Source: Rhizobiaceae bacterium
GTDB taxonomy: Bacteria; Pseudomonadota; Alphaproteobacteria; Rhizobiales; Rhizobiaceae
Assembly: GCA_028865845.1 (NCBI GenBank)
Contig: JAGWJK010000416.1
Span: forward strand, 1 to 5,071
Direction of reading: 5' to 3'
DNA: 5,071 nucleotides
Below, one piece after another: positions 1-5,071 of this stretch. The notes beneath the pieces were generated by a model that searched no databases, had not been told where the DNA came from, and was given only the letters and a program-made list of their open reading frames with translations. Each line of letters begins with the position of its first letter. Within the stretch, counting starts at the first letter, position 1. Position numbers and translations under genes: made by a program.

Positions 1-167
1 TCTTCATTTCCCACGACCTCAAGGTCGTTCGCGCCCTCTGCCACCGTGTCATCGTCATGCAGCACGGCAAGATCATGGAAGAGGGACCCGTTGACGACGT
101 ACTTTCCCATCCCAAGACCGCCTACACCGAACGTCTCGTCAGAGCGGCGTTCGAGGTAGCCACGTAG
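1..167 (+). CDS. ABC transporter ATP-binding protein, C-terminal end (Opp/YejF type; probable alpha-galactoside importer), partial
   Basis: Only the last 54 codons are visible (reading from base 3, stop TAG at 165-167); the start lies left of the window. The fragment opens with FISHDL, the H-loop (switch histidine) that ends an ABC ATPase core, then runs through RVIVMQHGKIMEEGP, the usual final strands, and HPKTAYTERLVRAAFE, the C-terminal tail seen in peptide/nickel (Opp/Dpp) ATPases. It is especially like the second half of the double-ATPase YejF/GsiA type. The protein would energise import from the cytoplasmic face of the inner membrane. melA begins 21 bp after its stop, so the two are very likely co-transcribed. 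In rhizobia and agrobacteria, peptide-type ABC systems next to alpha-galactosidases import melibiose and raffinose-family sugars, so that substrate is inferred from context. The fragment cannot show whether the full protein has one or two ATPase domains. Confidence 0.9.
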   Translation, partial: FISHDLKVVRALCHRVIVMQHGKIMEEGPVDDVLSHPKTAYTERLVRAAFEVAT

Positions 168-173
168 CATTTC

Positions 174-179
174 AGGAGG
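174..179 (+). promoter_or_regulatory. Ribosome-binding site of melA
   Basis: AGGAGG, a perfect Shine-Dalgarno core, lies 9 nt before the ATG at 189. It fixes the melA start and shows that this gene has its own strong translation signal despite sitting only 21 bp behind the transporter gene. Confidence 0.85.
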
Positions 180-188
180 CTTATTATC

Positions 189-1559
189 ATGGCAGTCAAT
201 CCCAAGATCACCTTTATCGGCGCCGGTTCGACGGTGTTCATGAAAAACATCATCGGCGACGTGTTGCAGCGTCCGGCACTGTCCGGCGCAAAGATCGCGT
301 TGATGGACATCAATCCGCAGCGGCTGGAAGAAAGCGCCATCGTCGCGCGCAAACTCGCCTCGACCCTCGGCGCATCGGCCACGGTCGAAACGTTCACGGA
401 CCAGCGGCAGGCGCTCGACGGCGCCAACTTCGTCGTCGTTGCCTTCCAGATCGGCGGCTATGAACCCTGCACCGTCACCGATTTCGAATTGCCGAAGAAG
501 TATGGCCTGCGCCAGACCATTGCCGATACGCTTGGCGTCGGCGGCATCATGCGCGGCCTGCGCACCGTTCCGCATCTCTGGAAGATCTGCGAAGACATGC
601 TCGCCGTCTGCCCGGAGGCGGTGATGCTGCAATACGTCAACCCGATGGCCATCAACACCTGGGCGATCTCGGAAAAGTATCCGACGATCAAGCAGGTCGG
701 CCTCTGCCATTCCGTACAGGGCACGGCGATGGAGCTCGCCAACGATCTCGACATTCCGTACGACGAGATCCGCTACCGCTCGGCCGGCATCAACCACATG
801 GCCTTCTACCTGAAGTTCGAGCATCGCCAGCCTGATGGCTCCTACCGCGACCTCTATCCGGATCTCGTCCGCGCTTACCGTGAAGGCCGCGCGCCGAAGC
901 CGGGCTGGAACCCGCGCTGCCCGAACAAGGTTCGTTACGAGATGCTGACCCGGCTCGGCTATTTCGTCACCGAAAGCTCCGAGCATTTTGCCGAATACAC
1001 GCCCTACTTCATCAAGGAAGGCCGCGAGGACCTGATCGAGAAATTCGGTATCCCGCTCGACGAATATCCGAAGCGCTGCATCGAACAGATCGCTCGCTGG
1101 AAGAACCAAGCCGATCAATACCGGAGCGCCGACAAGATCGAGGTCAAGCAATCGAAGGAATATGCTTCGTCGATCATCAACTCGGTCTGGACCGGCGAAC
1201 CCTCGGTGATCTACGGCAACGTCCGCAACAATGGCTGCATCACGTCGCTGCCGTATAATTGCGCGGCCGAAGTCCCTTGCCTCGTCGATGCCTCCGGCAT
1301 CCAGCCGACCTTCATCGGCGACCTGCCTCCACAGCTGACGGCGTTGATCCGCACCAACATCAACGTCCAGGAACTGACGGTACAAGCCTTGATGACCGAA
1401 AATCGCGAGCACATTTACCACGCAGCGATGATGGATCCACATACGGCCGCCGAGCTCGATCTCGACCAGATCTGGTCGCTCGTCGACGAGCTGCTGGCGA
1501 CGCATGACACATGGTTGCCCGAATGGGCACGTGGCAGCCGCAAGGTTCAGGCCGCTTAA
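189..1559 (+). CDS. melA: Alpha-galactosidase MelA, glycoside hydrolase family 4 (NAD+ and Mn2+ dependent)
   Basis: A complete 456-residue cytoplasmic enzyme with no signal peptide, close to the usual GH4 length (about 450). GH4 enzymes cleave glycosides by an oxidation-elimination-addition-reduction cycle using NAD+ and a divalent metal, here expected to release galactose from melibiose-type alpha-galactosides. Visible motifs: the N-terminal Rossmann dinucleotide loop GAGST (residues 11-15); FQIGGYEPCTVTDFE (86-100), TIADTLG (110-116) and GGIMRGLRT (118-126), all very like E. coli MelA; YVNPMA (149-154); GLCHSVQG (171-178) and GINHMAF (200-206). By family knowledge, Cys173 and His203 bind the metal. 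CHSV with this context points to alpha-galactosidase rather than the 6-phospho-glycosidase or alpha-galacturonidase branches of GH4. The start is set by AGGAGG 9 nt upstream. It is the last gene of the transporter operon, and a terminator candidate follows. Substrate preference (melibiose, raffinose, galactinol) cannot be read from sequence. Confidence 0.95.
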   Translation: MAVNPKITFIGAGSTVFMKNIIGDVLQRPALSGAKIALMDINPQRLEESAIVARKLASTLGASATVETFTDQRQALDGANFVVVAFQIGGYEPCTVTDFELPKKYGLRQTIADTLGVGGIMRGLRTVPHLWKICEDMLAVCPEAVMLQYVNPMAINTWAISEKYPTIKQVGLCHSVQGTAMELANDLDIPYDEIRYRSAGINHMAFYLKFEHRQPDGSYRDLYPDLVRAYREGRAPKPGWNPRCPNKVRYEMLTRLGYFVTESSEHFAEYTPYFIKEGREDLIEKFGIPLDEYPKRCIEQIARWKNQADQYRSADKIEVKQSKEYASSIINSVWTGEPSVIYGNVRNNGCITSLPYNCAAEVPCLVDASGIQPTFIGDLPPQLTALIRTNINVQELTVQALMTENREHIYHAAMMDPHTAAELDLDQIWSLVDELLATHDTWLPEWARGSRKVQAA

Positions 1560-1589
1560 CCACTCTCTCCCGGTTTTTGCGGCCGGAAG

Positions 1590-1623
1590 GGCCTCGCAGC
1601 GCTGCTGCGGGGCCTCGTCTTTT
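1590..1623 (+). terminator. Candidate rho-independent terminator after melA
   Basis: Starting 30 bp after the melA stop, GGCCTCGCAGC (1590-1600) pairs with GCTGCGGGGCC (1604-1614) across a 3-nt loop. That is 11 bp with one G-U pair, followed by TCGTCTTTT (1615-1623). The stem is strong and GC-rich. The T-run is short and interrupted, so termination may be incomplete. It separates the melA operon from the gene at 1741. Confidence 0.7.
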
Positions 1624-1627
1624 AGCC

Positions 1628-1654
1628 CTTTTGGAGAATGAGAAAATCCAAAAG
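1628..1654. promoter_or_regulatory. Inverted repeat in the leader of the XylX-like gene, possible operator
   Basis: CTTTTGGA (1628-1635) and TCCAAAAG (1647-1654) form a perfect 8-bp inverted repeat with an 11-nt spacer (half-site centres 19 bp apart). A further AGC/GCT (1624-1626 with 1657-1659) pairs outside a small internal loop. It lies in the 181-bp gap between melA and the gene at 1741, after the terminator, where a promoter and operator would be expected. The spacing would suit a dimeric regulator binding two successive major grooves. No convincing -35/-10 pair could be assigned. It could also be an RNA hairpin, but no T-run follows, so a terminator is unlikely. Confidence 0.35.
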
Positions 1655-1740
1655 CCGCTATTCTTCAAGCGGATAAGAGGTGGCAAAGCGCATTCGCCTG
1701 CGCTAGAAACGAACGAACCTTTGGGAGAGAGACCAAGCAC

Positions 1741-2883
1741 ATGGCGAATTCAGACGTTTTCAATTCCGGAACCTTCGTCGGCCGCATCTGGCGCCCCGAC
1801 GTGAAGGGGCCGGCACTCGTCGTTGTCCGCGACGGCACGCTTTACGACATTACCTCGAAGGACGCGCCGACGATGCGCGATCTCCTGGAAAAGGATGATC
1901 CCGTCGGCTTCATCCGCGCCCAGGCGGGCGAAGCGGTCGCCAAGCTCGACGCGCTGCTCGATGCGAAACCGGACGCATCCGCCGTTCACCTTCTCGCTCC
2001 CGTCGACCTACAGTCGATCAAGGCCTGCGGCGTGACCTTCGCGCGTTCCATGGTCGAGCGCGTTATCGAGGAGCGCGCCGCCGGCAATCCCGATCTTGCC
2101 GAAACCATTCGCGGCAAGGTCACGGCGATCATCGGCGACAGCCTGCGCAACCTGAAGGCCGGCTCGGCTGAAGCCGCCAAGGTCAAGGCGGCGCTGATCG
2201 AAGAGGGCGTCTGGTCGCAGTATCTCGAAGTCGGCATCGGCCCGGACGCCGAAGTCTTTTCAAAATCCCAGGTCATGTCCTCGATGGGGCAGGGCGCCGA
2301 CGTCGGCCTGCATCCGATCTCGAAGTGGAACAATCCGGAGCCGGAAATCGTGCTTGCGGTCGACAGCCAGGGTCGCGTCAAGGGCGCCACGCTCGGCAAC
2401 GACGTCAATCTGCGCGATGTCGAAGGCCGCTCGGCGTTGCTGCTCGGCAAGGCCAAGGACAATAACGCCTCCTGCTCGATCGGCCCCTTTATCCGTCTGT
2501 TCGACGAAACCTATTCGCTCGATGACGTCCGCAACGCCGATCTGGATCTCAAAGTCGAAGGCGAAGACGGGTATGTCCTGCACGGCCGCTCCTCGATGAA
2601 GGAAATCAGCCGCGATCCGCTCGATCTCGTCTCGCAGACCATCGGCCGTCACCATCAATATCCCGATGGCTTCGTGCTGTTCATGGGCACCCTTTTCGCG
2701 CCTGTCGAAGACCGCGACACGCCCGGTCAGGGCTTCACCCACAAGATCGGCGACGTGGTTACCATCTCGAACGACAAGCTCGGCGCTCTACGCAATCGCG
2801 TGCTGCTGTCGACGGAATGCGCACCGTGGACGTTTGGAACATCGCATCTGATGCGCAATTTGGCGTCGCGCGGCCTGATTTAA
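1741..2883 (+). CDS. Fumarylacetoacetate hydrolase family protein, XylX-like (probable 2-keto-3-deoxy sugar acid dehydratase)
   Basis: A complete 380-residue soluble protein. The C-terminal half has the FAH-fold metal site: PEPE (199-202, Glu200 and Glu202 as ligands), then GNDVNLRDVEGR (219-230, Asp221 as third ligand), then GKAKDNNASCSIGP (236-249) and DRDTPGQGFTHKIGD (324-338). The long N-terminal part, with ACGVTFARSMVERVIEE (95-111) and WSQYLEVGIGPDAE (158-171), matches my memory of Caulobacter XylX (about 385 residues), the 2-keto-3-deoxy-D-xylonate dehydratase of the Weimberg route. That route yields alpha-ketoglutarate semialdehyde. The shorter GguC/AraD1 FAH proteins fit less well. 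The actual substrate (xylonate, arabinonate or another pentonate derivative) is inferred. Start: GGGAGAGAG at 1723-1731 sits 9 nt before the ATG. A terminator candidate and an inverted repeat separate it from melA, so it is probably its own unit. No partner dehydratase or dehydrogenase of the pathway is in the window. Confidence 0.85.
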   Translation: MANSDVFNSGTFVGRIWRPDVKGPALVVVRDGTLYDITSKDAPTMRDLLEKDDPVGFIRAQAGEAVAKLDALLDAKPDASAVHLLAPVDLQSIKACGVTFARSMVERVIEERAAGNPDLAETIRGKVTAIIGDSLRNLKAGSAEAAKVKAALIEEGVWSQYLEVGIGPDAEVFSKSQVMSSMGQGADVGLHPISKWNNPEPEIVLAVDSQGRVKGATLGNDVNLRDVEGRSALLLGKAKDNNASCSIGPFIRLFDETYSLDDVRNADLDLKVEGEDGYVLHGRSSMKEISRDPLDLVSQTIGRHHQYPDGFVLFMGTLFAPVEDRDTPGQGFTHKIGDVVTISNDKLGALRNRVLLSTECAPWTFGTSHLMRNLASRGLI

Positions 2884-2913
2884 GTCGCGCTGCGTTCGGC
2901 CAGACCGAATAGA

Positions 2914-2940
2914 GGGGCGGGATACTTCTCGCCTCGTTTT
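2914..2940 (+). terminator. Candidate rho-independent terminator of the XylX-like gene
   Basis: Thirty bases after the stop codon, GGGGCGGGA (2914-2922) pairs with TCTCGCCTC (2927-2935) around the 4-nt loop TACT. The stem is 9 bp with two G-U pairs. One base later comes TTTT (2937-2940). Position and shape fit a terminator for the plus-strand gene. The same T-run is also the left end of the palindrome at 2937-2960. Confidence 0.6.
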
Positions 2941-2960
2941 GTGATCGTCTGATCACAAAA
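2937..2960. repeat. Perfect 24-bp palindrome between convergent genes (hairpin or CRP-like site)
   Basis: TTTTGTGATC (2937-2946), spacer GTCT, then GATCACAAAA (2951-2960): a perfect 10-bp inverted repeat. It contains TGTGA and TCACA, the half-sites of the CRP consensus, but 8 bp apart instead of 6. It starts 4 bp beyond the stop codon of the minus-strand cNMP-binding gene. As RNA it is a 10-bp hairpin on either strand. However, the T-run lies in the 5' arm on both strands, which is not the layout of an intrinsic terminator. It may protect 3' ends, help termination, or bind a protein. Confidence 0.6.
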
Positions 2961-2964
2961 GGAT

Positions 2965-3447
2965 TCAGTGCGTCGACATCGACTGTGGTTGTTGCTGGTT
3001 CTGCCGGCTGCGCGCTGCCGTGAGTTCGGACGTGGTGTGATTGAGGCGATCGGCGAGCACCCGCATGATCTCGACGGCCATTTCGGGGAAGTCGCTCAGC
3101 AGCTTCAGGAAGTGCTCCTTGCTGATCTTCAGCGCTTCGAGCCGCGATGTCGCCTTTACTGTCGCGGTACGGGACACATCGCAGAGAATGGCGATTTCGC
3201 CGACGATGGAATTGATGTCGACATCGGCCACCTTGATCTCGCCGGCAGGGCTATCGACGAGAATATCGGCGGTTCCGGAAAGGACGACATAGGCTGCATC
3301 GCCCTGATCACCCTGGTGGAAAAGGATCTGGCCGGCATTGTAGCTGACGCGGTCGGACGTGAATGCCAAAAGCTTCAATTTGGCGGGTGCAATTCGCGCA
3401 AAAATTGGCACCCGCTTCAGCATTTCAACTTCATCTTTCAGAAGCAT
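2965..3447 (-). CDS. Stand-alone cyclic nucleotide-binding domain protein (no DNA-binding domain)
   Basis: A 160-residue protein read from ATG at 3447-3445. The fold is a single CNB/CRP N-terminal domain: LKRVPIFARIAPAKLKLLAF (10-29) is the entry helix; AGQILFHQGDQGDAAYVVLSG (38-58) is the beta-roll with its glycine turns. NSIVGEIAILCDVSRTATV (79-97) is the phosphate-binding cassette, with Glu84 and Arg93, the residues that usually hold the ribose and cyclic phosphate. After the C-helix (about 110-145) only a Gln-rich tail (RQNQQQPQSMSTH) remains; there is no helix-turn-helix, so it should not act as a CRP-type regulator by itself. An in-frame TTG at 3492 would add 15 residues, but nothing like a Shine-Dalgarno precedes it. 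The ATG has GGGGG 10 nt upstream, and the protein starting MLLKDEVEML looks like a natural family start. It follows the ABC-like gene by 52 bp (7 bp from the TTG), probably in one operon. The partner and ligand are unknown. Confidence 0.85.
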   Translation of the reverse strand: MLLKDEVEMLKRVPIFARIAPAKLKLLAFTSDRVSYNAGQILFHQGDQGDAAYVVLSGTADILVDSPAGEIKVADVDINSIVGEIAILCDVSRTATVKATSRLEALKISKEHFLKLLSDFPEMAVEIMRVLADRLNHTTSELTAARSRQNQQQPQSMSTH

Positions 3448-3499
3448 GAGCTTCAAACCCCCACTGTCGAGCCCCAAAACACGCCGCTGCAATAGGATA

Positions 3500-5071
3500 T
3501 TACGATAACAGTTCTTTGAACATCCCGTTTTTCTCTAAAAGATCGGTTGAAGTGCCGCTTTCGACGAGACTTCCGCGATCGAAAACCAAGACGCGATCGA
3601 ACAATTCCGCAAAGCCTGGATTCGACAGAACCCAGATGATCGCCGGCGCATATTCGCTGCGGTCGATACCGCTCAAAATGGCATTGGCAATCTGATCCTG
3701 AACGCGGTGATCGAGGGCGGGCAGCGGACGATTGCAGATGATGTAATCGGCCCGCTTCAGGAGGGCACGAGCGAGATTGAGCTTCTGCCGCTGCACGTTG
3801 GTGAGACGCTTGCCACCGGAGCCGACATCGAAATCGAGGCCGATCGACAGCACGCTGTCCTCGACACCAAGGCGTTCGAACAGCCCGTGCATGATGTTGT
3901 GGATCTGCTCGGGCGCATTGGCCTGCTGGTGAGCGATACGGCCGAAGAGCACATTGTCCATCAAGGTCGCCGACGCCGTGAACTTCTCGGGATCGTAACG
4001 CTCGACGACCTGGGCGAGGTCTGCCGGGATATGCTCATGGAATTTCGCGCGCGCCTTGACGATCTTGTCCATCAACGTCTGGGTCAGCAAACCGAAACGA
4101 TGCCGCGGCTCGATGTAGGAGAAGCTCAGTCGAACGATCGCCACTCGTTCATCCGGTGTCGCGGCCTCTGCGCCCTTGCCGTTCAGCTTCTGCAGCAACG
4201 CCTCATAGGTCGGAATATCCTCGGCCGTCATGAAGGTGAGCTGCTGGAAGAACGGATGGTCGGGCGGCAGGTCGGTGAAGAGTTCGACCGCGTTTTCCGC
4301 GATTTCGAGACCCATCTCGTAAAGATCGGTATCGAGGCCGGTCTCGGCGAACAACTTCTGGAAATAGGGATGTGCCGCAAGCTTGCGGTTGGTCATCAAC
4401 GGCCGCTTCAAGGTGCCGAACAACAGATTTTCGCCGACGGTCGCCTGCGGATTGTAGGCATCGAACTCAAATGGCACGACGAGCGCGTCGAGATTTTCTT
4501 CCCGCAGCTTGAGCCGCAGCGCCTGGCGCAGCTCGACGATGCGGGAAGTGAGATCTTCATGCGCCGCGGTGTCGACATTCGAACGCAGGGCCATGTCGAG
4601 AATATCCTGCGACATCGCAACCGTATCGAGAACCGGACGAATGACGCGGTAGATATCCTGCGGGCCTGTGGCGCCTGCCGCGACATAATCCACCCAGTCG
4701 CTGTTGATATCGAGCTCCGGATTGCCGGCGCGGCGCGCCTCGGCCATCTGCCACTTCACCTTGGTGGCAGCCTGATCGTCATAGTCGGCTGGTTTCAGTG
4801 GCGCGTGCTTGAGGCCGTAGAGAAGGTTGCTGCGCAGTGTCCCGTGGAAGAAGAACGTTTCTGAAGAAGCGTAGGCGATGCGCCGCCCGGTCACGGATTC
4901 CGGAAGCTCAAGCAGATCCCGCCCATCGATGCTGACGCGGCCCGTATCCGGCCAGACCAGCCGCCCGAGCGCTTCGGCAAGATATTCTCCACCGGCACCG
5001 CTGTCCCCGACGATCGCCACACGCTCTCCGGGACTGATCTCCACCGAGACATGGTCGAGCACCCGCGCGCC
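3500..5071 (-). CDS. ABC-transporter-like protein with degenerate, expanded nucleotide-binding domain (N-terminus beyond window)
   Basis: The frame is open to the right edge (residues Gly-Ala-Arg precede the GTG at 5062), so the real start is outside. Counting from that GTG, 520 residues are visible. The fold is an exporter-type ATP-binding domain: VLDHVSVEISPGERVAIVGD (1-20), VWPDTGRVSIDGRDL (36-50), ARALL (431-435), PALD D-loop (448-451), RVLVFDRGSLVESGT (490-504). Every catalytic motif is altered. Walker A reads GDSGAGGE (19-26), without Lys and Ser/Thr. The Q-loop Gln is replaced by Ser (about 67), the signature is LTNVQ (420-424) instead of LSGGQ, and Walker B ends CNR (443-445) instead of LDE. 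The H-loop is VLSN (478-481) instead of a His motif. About 320 residues (97-415) separate the Q-loop region from the signature and contain repeats of the post-Q-loop segment. The reading frame is intact, so this is not a decayed gene. No membrane segment is visible; one may lie upstream. ATP hydrolysis by this domain is unlikely. The function is unknown. Confidence 0.85.
   Translation of the reverse strand, partial: GARVLDHVSVEISPGERVAIVGDSGAGGEYLAEALGRLVWPDTGRVSIDGRDLLELPESVTGRRIAYASSETFFFHGTLRSNLLYGLKHAPLKPADYDDQAATKVKWQMAEARRAGNPELDINSDWVDYVAAGATGPQDIYRVIRPVLDTVAMSQDILDMALRSNVDTAAHEDLTSRIVELRQALRLKLREENLDALVVPFEFDAYNPQATVGENLLFGTLKRPLMTNRKLAAHPYFQKLFAETGLDTDLYEMGLEIAENAVELFTDLPPDHPFFQQLTFMTAEDIPTYEALLQKLNGKGAEAATPDERVAIVRLSFSYIEPRHRFGLLTQTLMDKIVKARAKFHEHIPADLAQVVERYDPEKFTASATLMDNVLFGRIAHQQANAPEQIHNIMHGLFERLGVEDSVLSIGLDFDVGSGGKRLTNVQRQKLNLARALLKRADYIICNRPLPALDHRVQDQIANAILSGIDRSEYAPAIIWVLSNPGFAELFDRVLVFDRGSLVESGTSTDLLEKNGMFKELLS

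Noticed and set aside
1570..1586. CCGG ... CCGG short inverted repeat just after melA
   Set aside because: Only 4 bp pair; the much stronger hairpin at 1590-1614 explains the region.
1511..1804. Open frame spanning the end of melA, the terminator and the start of the XylX-like gene
   Set aside because: It crosses the terminator hairpin and overlaps two real genes in another frame; the product is not recognisable.
2260..2742. 160-codon minus-strand frame inside the XylX-like gene
   Set aside because: It is fully antisense to a well-supported gene, with no domain and no ribosome-binding site noticed.
2937..2960. Reading the palindrome as a classic CRP site or as an intrinsic terminator by itself
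   Set aside because: The half-site spacing is 8, not 6, and it lies downstream of both genes. The T-run is in the 5' arm on both strands, so neither standard label fits; it is kept as an unexplained repeat.
2968..3495. 175-codon plus-strand open frame mirroring the cNMP-binding gene
   Set aside because: The opposite strand encodes a recognisable CNB domain. The plus-strand product has no known motif and would run into the ABC gene's 3' end.
3707..4864. Long 385-codon open frame on the plus strand opposite the ABC-like gene
   Set aside because: It is antisense to a frame with clear ABC-domain homology. The translation is rich in Arg, Glu, Gly and Leu with no recognisable domain, and such mirror frames are common in GC-rich DNA.
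3500..5071. Calling the ABC-like gene a pseudogene
   Set aside because: The catalytic motifs are lost, but the frame is open for over 520 codons and the structural motifs are kept. This looks like functional divergence rather than decay.

Overview
The window looks like chromosome or large-replicon DNA from an alphaproteobacterium of the Rhizobiales (Rhizobium/Agrobacterium/Sinorhizobium type). This rests on the GC-rich coding sequence, the pairing of a peptide-type ABC transporter ATPase with a MelA-type alpha-galactosidase, and the style of all five proteins. It is an inference from remembered protein families, not from a database search.

Layout. (1) Positions 1-167 (+): the C-terminal end of an Opp/YejF-type ABC transporter ATPase. 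(2) Positions 189-1559 (+): a complete NAD/Mn-dependent family 4 alpha-galactosidase (MelA), 21 bp downstream behind a strong AGGAGG ribosome-binding site. Together these look like the 3' end of an alpha-galactoside (melibiose/raffinose-type) uptake and hydrolysis operon. A hairpin terminator candidate at 1590-1623 closes it. (3) Positions 1624-1740: a leader holding an 8-bp inverted repeat, a possible operator. (4) Positions 1741-2883 (+): a fumarylacetoacetate-hydrolase-fold protein of the XylX type (2-keto-3-deoxy sugar acid dehydratase), probably a separate transcription unit. (5) Positions 2884-2964: a short convergent intergenic region with a GC-rich hairpin plus T-run and, directly abutting, a perfect 10-bp inverted repeat that resembles an over-spaced CRP site.

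(6) Minus strand, reading from the right edge: 5071-3500 is an ABC-transporter-like protein, open at its N-terminus at the window edge. Its nucleotide-binding domain has lost the key residues of Walker A, Q-loop, signature, Walker B and H-loop, and is expanded by about 320 residues containing repeated pieces of the domain. It is followed, probably in the same operon, by 3447-2965, a stand-alone cyclic-nucleotide-binding domain with an intact phosphate-binding cassette but no DNA-binding domain.

How the parts work together: the left half is ordinary sugar scavenging. The transporter imports alpha-galactosides, MelA releases galactose in the cytoplasm, and the XylX-like enzyme would serve sugar-acid oxidation, with no demonstrated link to MelA. 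The right half is the unusual part: a pseudo-ATPase ABC-like protein next to a cNMP-sensor-like protein, possibly a signalling or regulated membrane module of unknown function.
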